In this document: positions 1 through 8,754 of the stretch, piece after piece | Layout of the letters: each line of letters opens with the position of its first letter | Position numbering within the stretch: position 1 is the first letter of the stretch | Assembly (NCBI RefSeq): GCF_002879615.1 | Contig: NZ_PNRF01000023.1 | Span: 46,944-110,943 of the forward strand | Direction: 5' to 3' | From: Billgrantia endophytica | Lineage (GTDB): Bacteria; Pseudomonadota; Gammaproteobacteria; Pseudomonadales; Halomonadaceae | DNA length: 64,000 bases | Translations under genes and position numbers: made by a program | The notes under the pieces: model-generated | The model's database searches: none | Seen by the model: only the letters and a program-made list of their open reading frames with translations | Told to the model about the DNA's origin: nothing

Positions 1-143
1 ATGCGCAGGGGCTCGATGGCCGACGCCAGGGAGATCAGGGTGAAGTTGTCCAGCAGCAGGAAACCGATCGTCTGGGTCTTGATCCCGTCGCCCCCGCCGG
101 ATGGAATCCTGCCGCCGACAGGGGGCTTTGATGAACTCGTCAT
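1..143 (-). CDS. GlxA-family (DJ-1/PfpI + AraC) transcriptional regulator, N-terminal fragment
   Basis: Only the first 47 codons lie in the window; the gene runs off the left edge. After a Gly/Ser/Pro-rich leader the protein reads TIGFLLLDNFTLISLASAIE, the first beta strand and helix of the DJ-1/PfpI-like sensor domain that precedes an AraC-type helix-turn-helix in GlxA, GbdR and CdhR regulators. The ATG at 143 has GGGAG about 7 bases upstream. Family members often control betaine, carnitine or amino-acid catabolism, but nothing here indicates the target. It is divergent from regB with a 271-bp shared upstream region. Confidence 0.6.
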   Translation of the reverse strand, partial: MTSSSKPPVGGRIPSGGGDGIKTQTIGFLLLDNFTLISLASAIEPLR

Positions 144-414
144 GGTCTATCTCCCGAGCAGCTATGGTTCGATACGATCTCACCGCTCCCTGCCCTGTTC
201 TTGTCGTTTGCCGCACTGACCCGACAGCGACATCCTGTCGTCCATCGGCATGCCTTTTTACACGGTATCGAAACCCGACACCCACGGCCTATCGTATTTT
301 TCTCTATCAGGAACGGCGTCTCATTGAGTGTGACAATCAGCCGGCTCCCTTCGGCTCTGACTGACGCGTCCCGGCGGGGTATCATGCTCCCCAATGTCCT
401 GCAACGGAGCCGCC

Positions 415-1701
415 ATGTCTGCCGCCCCTCCCCTGCCGCTGTCAACGCCCAGCCGCAACCTGGTTCGTCTGACCATCGTTCGCGGTATTACATGGACAGG
501 CTTTCTGGCAGCCATCGTCATCGGCGTGGAGCTGCTCCACTTCGAGCTGAAGGTAGTGGCCGTCATCGGCGTCATCGTCTCCATGGGTCTGATCAACCTC
601 TTTACCTGGTGGCGACTGGGGCGTCAATGGGTGGTCAACCATAGCGAGTACGTGCTCCATCTCCTGGCCGATGTGCTGGGCCTGACATTGCTGTTCTATT
701 TCACCGGTGGCTCCACCAATCCCTTCATCAATTACTACCTGGTGCCGGTGACCATCGCCGCCGCCACCCTGCCCTGGCGCTATGCCTGGATCATCGCATC
801 GGCAGCCATGGCTTCCTATACGATGCTGATGTTCGACTACCATCCGGTCCCCCAGCTCACGCACCATCACGGCGACGAGAGCGTCAATCTGCATATTCTG
901 GGCATGTGGCTCAACTTTGCCCTTTCCGCGGGCCTGGTCACGTTCTTCATCTACAAGATGGCCCATGCCCTGCGCAGCCGGGACCAGGCCCTGTCGCGCA
1001 CCCGGGAGGCGGCCCTGCGCAATGAACAGGTGGTGGCGGTGGCAACCCAGGCCGCCGGAACGGCGCATGAGCTCGGCACGCCGCTGTCCACCATGGCGGT
1101 GTTGCTCAGCGAGATGCGAGAGGAGGCCCAGGGCAACCCGGCCCTGCGGAAGGACATCGACCTCCTGCGTCAGCAGGTCGATGTATGCAAGTCGCGGTTG
1201 CAGCACCTGGTGCAGAGTGCCGACAGGCGCCGCATGGCCGAGCCGGAAGTGTACGATGCCAGGGACTGGCTGGAGGGTGTCGTACAGCGCTGGCTGGTGC
1301 TGCGGCCGGATGTCAGCCATCGACTGGAAATCGCCGGCCAGCGCGGTACGCCATGGCTGAAGGTGGATACCACCCTCGAGCAGGCGATCACCAACCTGCT
1401 CAACAACGCGGCGGATGCCAACCCCGACGATATCCATATCGGCCTGGACTGGAACGGCAACGAAGTGATTCTCGATATCCGTGACCATGGGCCGGGTGTC
1501 GCCATGGACATCGCCGACCAGCTCGGCGAAACCTTCGTTTCGACCAAGAGCAAGGGTATGGGGATTGGTCTGTTCCTCACCCATGCCACCATCAACCGCT
1601 TCGGTGGTGGCGTGAGCCTGTATAATCATCCCGACGGGGGAACGCTGACGGAAGTCATCCTGCCGTCAAGTGATCCCCGAGACACCGCGAGCCCTGCCTG
1701 A
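415..1701 (+). CDS. regB: Redox-sensing membrane histidine kinase RegB/PrrB
   Basis: 428-residue inner-membrane sensor kinase with about six N-terminal membrane segments (residues 20-180). It carries the RegB quinone-site motif GGSTNPF at 98-104, an H-box AHELGTPLSTMAVL with phospho-His218, and the redox cysteine (Cys258) in QQVDVCKSRL. The ATPase domain has N-box NLLNNAADANPD, then DHGPGV and KSKGMGIGLFL. In known RegB proteins oxidised quinone and cysteine oxidation inhibit autophosphorylation, so this kinase should signal reducing conditions to RegA, encoded 15 bp downstream. The ATG at 415 is preferred over an in-frame ATG at 394 because GGAG sits 5 bases before it. Confidence 0.88.
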   Translation: MSAAPPLPLSTPSRNLVRLTIVRGITWTGFLAAIVIGVELLHFELKVVAVIGVIVSMGLINLFTWWRLGRQWVVNHSEYVLHLLADVLGLTLLFYFTGGSTNPFINYYLVPVTIAAATLPWRYAWIIASAAMASYTMLMFDYHPVPQLTHHHGDESVNLHILGMWLNFALSAGLVTFFIYKMAHALRSRDQALSRTREAALRNEQVVAVATQAAGTAHELGTPLSTMAVLLSEMREEAQGNPALRKDIDLLRQQVDVCKSRLQHLVQSADRRRMAEPEVYDARDWLEGVVQRWLVLRPDVSHRLEIAGQRGTPWLKVDTTLEQAITNLLNNAADANPDDIHIGLDWNGNEVILDIRDHGPGVAMDIADQLGETFVSTKSKGMGIGLFLTHATINRFGGGVSLYNHPDGGTLTEVILPSSDPRDTASPA

Positions 1702-1716
1702 CACGACGAGGACGCC

Positions 1717-2256
1717 ATGCAAGACGCCGACACACGCCTGCTGATCATTGATGATGACGAAATGTTCTGTCATGTGCTTTCCCGCGCCATGGCCAGGCGC
1801 GGATTCGATGTCATGGTGGCCCATGACGCCGAGCAGGCATTGATCCTGGCCCGCCGTCACCATCCGGGAGTGGCGACCCTGGATCTCAAGCTCGAGCAAA
1901 GCTCAGGCTTGAAGCTGCTGCCCGAACTGCTGGAAGTGGTCCCCAATTGCCGCGTCGTGGTGTTGACCGGCTATTCCAGCATCGCCACCGCCGTCGAGGC
2001 GATCAAGCTCGGCGCCGTCAATTACCTGTGCAAGCCAGCGGATGCGGAGGAGATCCTGGTCGCCCTGGGTCGCGAGCAGGGTGATCCGGACGCGGAAGTG
2101 GCCGACAATCCGCCCTCGATCAACCGCATCGCCTGGGAGCACATTCAGAAGGTCCTGCAGGAGCATGACGGCAACATTTCCGCGACGGCCCGGGCGCTGG
2201 GAATGCACCGGCGAACCCTGCAGCGCAAACTGCAGAAGCGGCCGGTGCGGCGCTAG
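1717..2256 (+). CDS. regA: Response regulator RegA/PrrA
   Basis: 179-residue response regulator. The receiver domain has the acidic pocket IDDDE near the start, phospho-acceptor Asp56 in ATLDLKL, a T in VVVLTGYSS and the conserved Lys in YLCKPADAEE. The C-terminus is a Fis-type helix-turn-helix (GNISATARALGMHRRTLQRKL), the arrangement of RegA/PrrA/ActR. It should take phosphate from RegB and adjust respiratory and carbon metabolism genes to redox state. GAGG lies 5 bases before the ATG. The pair is evidently an operon. It converges on the 3-hydroxybutyrate dehydrogenase gene. Confidence 0.88.
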   Translation: MQDADTRLLIIDDDEMFCHVLSRAMARRGFDVMVAHDAEQALILARRHHPGVATLDLKLEQSSGLKLLPELLEVVPNCRVVVLTGYSSIATAVEAIKLGAVNYLCKPADAEEILVALGREQGDPDAEVADNPPSINRIAWEHIQKVLQEHDGNISATARALGMHRRTLQRKLQKRPVRR

Positions 2257-2283
2257 GCCTGTCGGAAACCGGCTCCGCTCGGC

Positions 2284-3057
2284 TTACTGTGCCGTCCAGC
2301 CCAGGTCGATGTTCCAGCTCGAGCCGGTCACGGCCCCCGCCGCATCGGACGCCAGGTAGGCAACCAGCCCGGACACCTCCTCGGGTTCGATCAGGCGTTT
2401 CACGGCAGCGTTCTTGAGCATGATCTGCTCGATCACCTCCTGCTCATCCATGCCGTGCAGCCTTGCCTGATCGGCGATCTGGTTCTCGACCAGCGGCGTT
2501 TTCACATAGGCGGGGCAAATGGCATTGGCGGTGATGCCCTGTGAACCGCCTTCCAGGGCGGCGGTCCTGGTCAAGCCGATCAAGCCGTGCTTGGCACTGA
2601 TGTAGGCGGACTTGCCGGGCGAGGCCACCTGGGCATGCACCGATGCGATATTGACGATGCGGCCCCAGCCGTTCTGCCGCATCGATGGCCAGACGGACTG
2701 GCTAAGCAGGAACGGCGCGGTCAGCATCAGGCCAATGATCTGATGCCACTTGGCTTCCGGAAAATCCTCGATGGGAGAGACATGCTGGATGCCCGCATTA
2801 TTGACCAGGATGTCCACTCGACCAAAACGCTTGATGGCTTCGGCGACCGCGGCCTTGCAGGCGTCGCCATCGGTGAGATCGGCCTGGAAGAAAGCGGCAC
2901 CGGCGGCATCGGCCTTTTCCTTGGCCTGCTCATTGAAGTCAACGGCCAGTACCTGGTGGCCCAACTCACGGAACTGACGCACCACGGCTTCTCCGATACC
3001 GCTGGCAGTCCCGGTCACCAGGGCAACACGGGGACTGGGGGTCGTTGCATTGGTCAT
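2284..3057 (-). CDS. bdhA: D-3-hydroxybutyrate dehydrogenase (short-chain dehydrogenase)
   Basis: 257-residue SDR that oxidises 3-hydroxybutyrate to acetoacetate with NAD+. Visible are the nucleotide motif TGTASGIG near the N-terminus, NNAGIQHV, the catalytic Ser in NIASVHAQVASPGKSAY and the YxxxK pair (YISAK). The segment HVSPIEDFPEAKW and the C-terminus SSWNIDLGWTAQ are typical of 3-hydroxybutyrate dehydrogenases. The ATG at 3057 has AAGGA 7 bases upstream; an in-frame TTG two codons earlier is too close to that site. With scoAB at 6220-7654 it would complete conversion of 3-hydroxybutyrate (for example from PHB) to acetoacetyl-CoA. Confidence 0.88.
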   Translation of the reverse strand: MTNATTPSPRVALVTGTASGIGEAVVRQFRELGHQVLAVDFNEQAKEKADAAGAAFFQADLTDGDACKAAVAEAIKRFGRVDILVNNAGIQHVSPIEDFPEAKWHQIIGLMLTAPFLLSQSVWPSMRQNGWGRIVNIASVHAQVASPGKSAYISAKHGLIGLTRTAALEGGSQGITANAICPAYVKTPLVENQIADQARLHGMDEQEVIEQIMLKNAAVKRLIEPEEVSGLVAYLASDAAGAVTGSSWNIDLGWTAQ

Positions 3058-3218
3058 GAACAAATCCTTCTACACGGCAGTGGGTGGGGAGTTTCACATC
3101 TCCCAGCATAAGCGCCTGTTCATGCCTCGACTAGGTCTTGTACGAACAGACGGCGAGTGAAGGCCAGACAAGGCAAACATCAGTGACGAATCGGCAGGAA
3201 AGCCGATCTGGGCAGCGT

Positions 3219-3242
3219 CAGCTCGCGACCGCGGGGTTGCCC
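3219..3242. repeat. Interspersed GC-rich repeat, partial copy
   Basis: A 24-base stretch here is identical to 63851-63874. It lies in the 209-bp gap between bdhA and the HybE-like gene. Just before it is a small hairpin (ATCGGC at 3190-3195 with GCCGAT at 3202-3207) that could end the HybE-like transcript, but it lacks a T-run. Confidence 0.6.
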
Positions 3243-3266
3243 AGGCAGGCAATGTCCTGGCCCGGC

Positions 3267-3707
3267 TCAGGCTTCGGGGGTCATGACCCTGTCCATCAGC
3301 TGCTGTGCCAGTCGGCTCGCCTCGTGCAACGACCCGATGTCGGAAAGATCCGTCATCAGCTCACAGCGCCATAGCCATAGCGGGGCCCCCAACCGTTCCA
3401 CCGCGAAGGGGTAGCAGCCCGAAGGCAGGGCGAACCGGCGACGGGATTCCGGCTCGGGAGAGGGCCTATCGGCCTCGACGGGAACCAGCGCAAGCGACAG
3501 GGAGACGGGCGTCACCAGGGCGCCCACCAGATACCGCTCCCTAAGCGTGTCGTCCAGAGAGGCCGGCAGCTCCTGGAAACACAGCGCATCAACGGTCAAG
3601 CGTGGATTGTAATGGGGCGAGGCCTTCATGCCGCGGCCCTGTTGCTGCTGCCAGGCCGCGGCCAGGTCGCGAAGCCGCTCATACTGTTCGGGGGTCAGGG
3701 CCTGCAT
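3267..3707 (-). CDS. HybE-family protein ([NiFe]-hydrogenase chaperone-like), orphan
   Basis: 146 residues, cytoplasmic. It follows the HybE/HupJ pattern: a helical N-terminus, HYNPRLTVDALCFQEL, then VGALVTPVSLSLALVP, then LPSGCYPFAVERL and a final helical segment GSLHEASRLAQQLMDRVM. In hydrogenase operons HybE helps mature the Tat-exported hydrogenase, but no hydrogenase structural or maturation gene is in this window. The start at 3707 has GAGGAG 7 bases upstream; a longer reading from 3767 lacks a ribosome site. It may have a different chaperone-like role here. Family assignment is moderately sure, function is not. Confidence 0.6.
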   Translation of the reverse strand: MQALTPEQYERLRDLAAAWQQQQGRGMKASPHYNPRLTVDALCFQELPASLDDTLRERYLVGALVTPVSLSLALVPVEADRPSPEPESRRRFALPSGCYPFAVERLGAPLWLWRCELMTDLSDIGSLHEASRLAQQLMDRVMTPEA

Positions 3708-3808
3708 CGGCAACTCCTCGTGCGTCGGATGGACAACGGTGCACCCGTTTCGGCAAGGGCGCGCCATGGCTGCTATTCTGGCAGTTCAATCTGTGACGAG
3801 GAATGCCC

Positions 3809-4639
<831 letters not shown>

Positions 4640-4805
4640 GACCCGCACCCCCATTCAACGAAACTGCCGAACGAAACAGGTGGCAGAAACGGAGCGCCGC
4701 AGCCTGCCGATAGGCCGAACCAATGACGGGACTAGCGGGCCGCTATTGGCGCTGATGCAAGTGATACGCCACAATGGCGCCACATTTTTTCAGGAGAAAC
4801 ATGCC

Positions 4806-5081
4806 ATGTTCGTCGTGATCTTCGGTCGCCCCGGCTGCTCTTTCTGCGTTCGCGCGCAGTCACTTGCCGAGCGGCTGGAAAAGGCGGGCGCCATCGAGGG
4901 GCACCGCTACGTGGACATCCTGGCCGAGGGAATTTCCAAGGCCGATATGGAAAAGACCATCGGCAAGCCGGTCGCCACCGTGCCCCAGGTTTTCGTCGAC
5001 CAGGCCCATGTCGGAGGATTCACCGAATTCGACCAGTACGTACGCGACAACGCGCTCCTGGAGCAGAGCCGCGCCACCTGA
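4806..5081 (+). CDS. grxA: Glutaredoxin 1 (GrxA family) with a CSFC active site
   Basis: 91-residue cytoplasmic thiol oxidoreductase. It follows the GrxA pattern closely: VIFGRPGCSFCVRAQSLAERL, YVDILAEGISKADMEK, GKPVATVPQVFVDQAHVGGFTEFDQYV. It should use glutathione to reduce ribonucleotide reductase and protein disulfides. Most GrxA proteins have CPYC; here the pair Cys11/Cys14 encloses Ser-Phe, which may shift the redox potential. The TVP motif and GG glutathione-binding residues are retained. AGGAG lies 9 bases before the ATG at 4806. Probably monocistronic. Confidence 0.88.
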   Translation: MFVVIFGRPGCSFCVRAQSLAERLEKAGAIEGHRYVDILAEGISKADMEKTIGKPVATVPQVFVDQAHVGGFTEFDQYVRDNALLEQSRAT

Positions 5082-5219
5082 ACCACTCCTTCGCAGCAGG
5101 GTCGTCGCAAGCCGGCCCTGCCTGTGCCCAAAGCGTCCTTCTCCCGTTGAAAGCCCCTAGACGTCAACACCTATACTGTCGCCTTATGACCGGCGTCATC
5201 AGGACAGAGGGAACGCACG

Positions 5220-5987
5220 ATGCAACGGGAAGAGTTCGTCCAACAGCTGTGGCTCGACTATATCCACCAACATCCGGATGTGGGAGCACTACGCCTGTGG
5301 CCGATAGAGACGCCCGCCGAATATCTGACGCTACTGACCCTGAACGAACCCCCTTTCGCGACGGCCAATCTCGTGCCTACCCTCGGTCATCTCGGCTATC
5401 GACCGCTGCAACGCTATGCGATGGCGGATCGTGGCCTGCTCGTTACCCTGCTCGCACCTCCCGATGAGGGCCCCTGGCTGGTATTGGCCGAGCTCCAGCT
5501 CGGCACCCTGTCGCGTCAACCGCGGGAAATACTGGCTGAACTGGTAGCCAGAACACATCCCCAGGATACCCGTGGCAAGAACCTGCTTTGCCGCGGCCGC
5601 CCCTGGCCCATGCCAGACTGGAGCAGTTACCAGGCGCTATACGGTGCCCATCCTCTGGCCGGCTGGCTGGCCGTCACGGGGCCAGGCATGCATCATGCCG
5701 GCTTCGACTGTGAACGCCTCGGCAGCGACCTGACCACTCTGGATGCCGGCCTGGTACAGTCCGGTCTCGCGGGCAGCGGGGATCGGCATCATGGCGTCTT
5801 TCCGGTTTCACCTTTACTGGAATACCGCTTCTACCCCACCTCTTCCCGCCGACTGGCCTTCGCCGCAGGCGACGAGCATCGGATCGACCTGGGAGGTCTG
5901 GCCCTGGTCCAGAAGTGCCTGAGCAACGACCATGAGCGTGCCGTGGAGCTGTTGCTCCCCCACCATACCCGCTGCGAAATCGCCTGA
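5220..5987 (+). CDS. Hypothetical protein, possible divergent DUF1338 relative
   Basis: 255 residues without signal or membrane segments. Several stretches echo the DUF1338 / 2-oxoadipate dioxygenase-decarboxylase family: WLVLAELQLGTLSRQPREIL resembles the conserved SEL-Q segment, GRPWPMPDWSSYQALYGAHP resembles the PW..Y..L block, and GWLAVTGPGMHHAGFDCERL resembles the metal-ligand NHFT region. The early NDHIA-type histidine motif of that family is not apparent, and the protein is shorter than the bacterial enzymes. So it may be a non-catalytic or altered member, or unrelated. GAGGG stands 8 bases before the ATG. An inverted pair of DnaA boxes follows 13 bp after the stop. Confidence 0.5.
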   Translation: MQREEFVQQLWLDYIHQHPDVGALRLWPIETPAEYLTLLTLNEPPFATANLVPTLGHLGYRPLQRYAMADRGLLVTLLAPPDEGPWLVLAELQLGTLSRQPREILAELVARTHPQDTRGKNLLCRGRPWPMPDWSSYQALYGAHPLAGWLAVTGPGMHHAGFDCERLGSDLTTLDAGLVQSGLAGSGDRHHGVFPVSPLLEYRFYPTSSRRLAFAAGDEHRIDLGGLALVQKCLSNDHERAVELLLPHHTRCEIA

Positions 5988-5999
5988 TGCAAGCCAACG

Positions 6000-6024
6000 G
6001 TTATCCACAGAAATTGTGGATAAC
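6000..6024. other. Inverted pair of consensus DnaA boxes (or DnaA-box-like hairpin)
   Basis: TTATCCACA at 6001-6009 and its reverse complement TGTGGATAA at 6015-6023 flank GAAAT; one more pair (G6000/C6024) extends each arm to 10 bp. Both nonamers match the classical strong DnaA box exactly. There is no T-run after the hairpin, so it is a poor intrinsic terminator by itself. No dnaA, dnaN or gyrB is nearby, so this is not evidence of the chromosomal origin. Confidence 0.6.
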
Positions 6025-6141
6025 ACTGTGCAAGGCGGCGGATGACCGCCCAGCCAGCCAGTGATTACCCGGGCCTCATACATTTTGATCACTAATTCAC
6101 CACCTCCTGTAACAGAAGAAAGAATGACACGACGCAAAGAA

Positions 6142-6163
6142 GCCCGGGCAACCATGCCCGGGC
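6142..6163. terminator. Bidirectional intrinsic terminator
   Basis: GCCCGGGC (6142-6149) pairs with the identical palindromic arm at 6156-6163 around the loop AACCAT. It is followed by CTCTTT on the plus strand and by TTCTTT on the minus strand. It sits between convergent genes (plus-strand gene ending at 5987, scoB ending at 6220). Confidence 0.75.
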
Positions 6164-6219
6164 CTCTTTGACGTACGTCAGCAACGGGACCGACCGGCGT
6201 CGCCGCTACTGTGCAGGAT

Positions 6220-6879
6220 TCAATCGAACGTCATTTCCGGCACATGCTCGGGAACGACGAGCTTGCCGGCGGTCTTTTCGACGATCTCCTCGACGCTGAC
6301 GCCCGGTGCGCGCTCCTTGAGAATGAAGGTACCGTTTGCGATCTCGAGGTAGGCCAGGTCGGTCAGAACCCGATTGATGCAGCCGGCCCCGGTCAGCGGC
6401 AGGGTGCACTTCTCGAGCAGCTTCGATTCACCATGCTTGGAGGCGTGGGTCATGGTGCAGATGATGTTTTCGGCACCGGCAACCAGGTCCATGGCGCCGC
6501 CCATGCCCTTGATCAGCTTGCCGGGCACCATCCAGGAAGCGATGTTGCCTTCCTGATCCACCTCAAAGGCGCCGAGGACGGTCAGGTCCACGTGACCGCC
6601 ACGGATCATGCCAAAGGACTCCGCCGATGAGAAGATCGCCGCACCGGGACGAGCCGTTACGGTCTGCTTGCCGGCGTTGATCATGTCCGCGTCGACCTCT
6701 TCCTCGGTGGGGAAGCGCCCCATACCGAGCAGTCCATTCTCGGACTGAAGCATGACGTCGATACCCTCGGGAATGTAATTGGCCACCAGGGTCGGAATAC
6801 CGATGCCCAGGTTGACGTAGAAGCCGTCCTGGAGTTCGCGCGCCACGCGCTGTGCCATCTGTTCGCGAGTCAGTGCCAT
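6220..6879 (-). CDS. scoB: 3-oxoacid CoA-transferase subunit B
   Basis: 219-residue beta subunit of a succinyl-CoA:acetoacetate-type CoA-transferase. The catalytic glutamate is in the SENGLLGMG motif, preceded by the family stretch VNLGIGIPTLVANYIPEG; MVPGKLIKGMGGAMDLVAGA is also conserved. The complex activates acetoacetate to acetoacetyl-CoA. The ATG at 6879 has AGAGG 7 bases upstream; a longer reading from 6897 has no ribosome site. It lies 76 bp downstream of scoA in an evident operon. Substrate could also be another 3-oxoacid. Confidence 0.88.
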   Translation of the reverse strand: MALTREQMAQRVARELQDGFYVNLGIGIPTLVANYIPEGIDVMLQSENGLLGMGRFPTEEEVDADMINAGKQTVTARPGAAIFSSAESFGMIRGGHVDLTVLGAFEVDQEGNIASWMVPGKLIKGMGGAMDLVAGAENIICTMTHASKHGESKLLEKCTLPLTGAGCINRVLTDLAYLEIANGTFILKERAPGVSVEEIVEKTAGKLVVPEHVPEMTFD

Positions 6880-6955
6880 CTTGATGCCTCTTGTCATTGT
6901 GAGTCACGCCGGACTGGCCGGCCCGCTCGAATCAAACCCATGGAAAGTCGCGTAT

Positions 6956-7654
6956 TCAGTCGCGAACGGTGCGCTTCTCGATGCGCTTCTCGAAAGCACC
7001 CTGGATGATCCGGTCGACGTAGATACCCGGGGTATGGATCTGGCTGGGTTCGAGTTCACCCGGCTCGACGATCTCTTCCACTTCGACCACGGTGATCTTG
7101 CCGGCGGTAGCGGCCATGGGGTTGAAGTTCTGGGCAGTGTGACGATAGACGACGTTGCCGTAACGGTCGGCCTTCCAGCCCTTGACGATGGCAAAATCGC
7201 CGGTAATGCCTTCCTCGAGAATGTAGTGGCGCCCGTTGAACTCACGAACCTCCTTGCCTTCCCCGATCGGCGTGCCATAGCCGGTAGCGGTATAGAAGGC
7301 CGGAATGCCGGCACCGCCGGCGCGCATCCGCTCGGCCAGTGTCCCCTGGGGCGTCAGCACGACCTCGATTTCGTCGTTGAGCATCTGCTGCTCGAACATG
7401 GCATTCTCGCCGACATAGGAGGCGTAGATCGTCTTGATCTGACGGTCTTCCAGCAGCAGGCCAAGACCGAATCCATCGACACCGCAGTTATTCGAGACCA
7501 CGGTCAGGTCCTTCACGCCACGACGCTTGACCTCGGCAATCAGGTTCTCCGGAATGCCACACAGGCCAAAGCCCCCGGCGATCACGGTCATGCCGCTCTC
7601 GATCCCTTCCATTGCCTCTTCATAGGAGTACACGCGCTTGTCGAACCCGGCCAT
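6956..7654 (-). CDS. scoA: 3-oxoacid CoA-transferase subunit A
   Basis: 232-residue alpha subunit, partner of scoB. Conserved segments include [19 protein letters not shown], the CoA-site region [32 protein letters not shown] and [18 protein letters not shown]. The ATG at 7654 has GAGG 7 bases upstream. It is first in the scoAB operon and divergent from a LysR gene; the 122-bp AT-rich gap between them holds a LysR-type operator. This suggests substrate-induced control of acetoacetate or ketoacid use. Confidence 0.88.
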   Translation of the reverse strand: MAGFDKRVYSYEEAMEGIESGMTVIAGGFGLCGIPENLIAEVKRRGVKDLTVVSNNCGVDGFGLGLLLEDRQIKTIYASYVGENAMFEQQMLNDEIEVVLTPQGTLAERMRAGGAGIPAFYTATGYGTPIGEGKEVREFNGRHYILEEGITGDFAIVKGWKADRYGNVVYRHTAQNFNPMAATAGKITVVEVEEIVEPGELEPSQIHTPGIYVDRIIQGAFEKRIEKRTVRD

Positions 7655-7742
7655 CGCGAAGCCTCGTCTTGTTGTGAGATGAGTGAGTGACAGTACCTGA
7701 TCAGTGTTGACCCGCCCAATATATTTGTTAAGTTTGTTTTTT

Positions 7743-7761
7743 TTATCAATTAATCGGATAA
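7743..7761. promoter_or_regulatory. Probable LysR-type operator between scoAB and its regulator
   Basis: TTATC (7743-7747) and GATAA (7757-7761) are inverted around nine bases, giving the ATC-N9-GAT core typical of LysR-type regulator sites. It lies in an unusually AT-rich stretch with an 8-base T-run, 16-34 bases before the divergent LysR start codon, where an autorepressing regulator would bind. Confidence 0.5.
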
Positions 7762-7776
7762 ATAAATAAAACCATC

Positions 7777-8664
7777 ATGGCCATGACCGTCAAGCAGCTA
7801 CGCGCGTTCCAGACAGTGGCCCAGACCCTGAGTTTCACCCAGGCCTGCGAACGACTCCACCTGTCACAGCCCGCCTTGAGTCTCGCCATCAAGGGGCTCG
7901 AAGAAACGCTGGGGGGTGCCCTGCTGATCCGCAGCACACGCAGTGTCAGGCTGACCCCGGAAGGGGAAACGCTGCTTCCCCTGGCCAAGCGACTGCTTGC
8001 CGACTGGGACAACGCCGAGGAATTGCTGCGTCAACGCTTCACGCTGCAGCTCGGCCGTGTCGCCCTGGCCGCCATGCCTTCCATCGCCTGCAATCGCCTG
8101 CCCCGGGCCCTGCGAGTCTTCCGCGGACAGTTTCCCCGTGTCAACGTGACGGTACACGACGTCATCAATGAGCAGGTGATCGACATGGTGCGCCGGCAGC
8201 AGGTCGAGCTTGGCGTCGCCTTCGAACCGGAAACACGCGAAGGAATCGATTTCCTGCCACTTTCCGATGACACCTTCGTGGCGGTGGTACCTCCCGACTC
8301 CCCCCTGGCCGGTGCGGCATCGATCGACTGGAGCGCCCTGCTGGAATACGACTTCATTACCTTGCAGCGCCCTTCCATGGTGCGCATTCTGGTCGAGCAG
8401 GCACTCGCTCGCCGCGGCACCGAACTGCCCGTGGCGTTCGAGAGTCATCAGTTGGCAACGGTCGGCCGCATGGTGGCGAGCGGCCTGGGTGTCAGTGCCG
8501 TACCCGCGCTGTGCCGTGAGCAGATGCATGAGCTGGGTGCACGTTGCGTGCCCCTGCATACCCCCCGGATCCGGCGCACGGTGGGTGTCGTCGTCGGTGG
8601 CGGCCAGGAGCTCTCCACCGCTGCCCGTGCCCTCTATGACGTACTGCGAACCACGCTCATGTGA
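7777..8664 (+). CDS. LysR-family transcriptional regulator, probable scoAB regulator
   Basis: 295 residues. The N-terminal winged helix-turn-helix reads VKQLRAFQTVAQTLSFTQACERLHLSQPALSLAIKGLEE, followed by RSTRSVRLTPEGE and a periplasmic-binding-like effector domain from about residue 90. It is divergently transcribed from scoAB, the usual layout of a LysR activator and its target. No good Shine-Dalgarno is visible before the ATG at 7777 or the alternative ATG at 7783; the leader is AT-rich, so translation may be weak. The inducer is unknown. Confidence 0.82.
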   Translation: MAMTVKQLRAFQTVAQTLSFTQACERLHLSQPALSLAIKGLEETLGGALLIRSTRSVRLTPEGETLLPLAKRLLADWDNAEELLRQRFTLQLGRVALAAMPSIACNRLPRALRVFRGQFPRVNVTVHDVINEQVIDMVRRQQVELGVAFEPETREGIDFLPLSDDTFVAVVPPDSPLAGAASIDWSALLEYDFITLQRPSMVRILVEQALARRGTELPVAFESHQLATVGRMVASGLGVSAVPALCREQMHELGARCVPLHTPRIRRTVGVVVGGGQELSTAARALYDVLRTTLM

Positions 8665-8754
8665 CGGAGCGACGTAACATCACGTAGCGCTGGGCAGTCC
8701 ACCCATGATCCATTAGCATGTGCGGCTGTCATGAGAATCTGCAAGGAGTGAGGC

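Noticed and set aside
5096..5122. GCAGGG/CCCTGC inverted repeat after grxA as terminator
   Set aside because: Only 6 bp of stem with a 15-base loop and no T-run; too weak to call.
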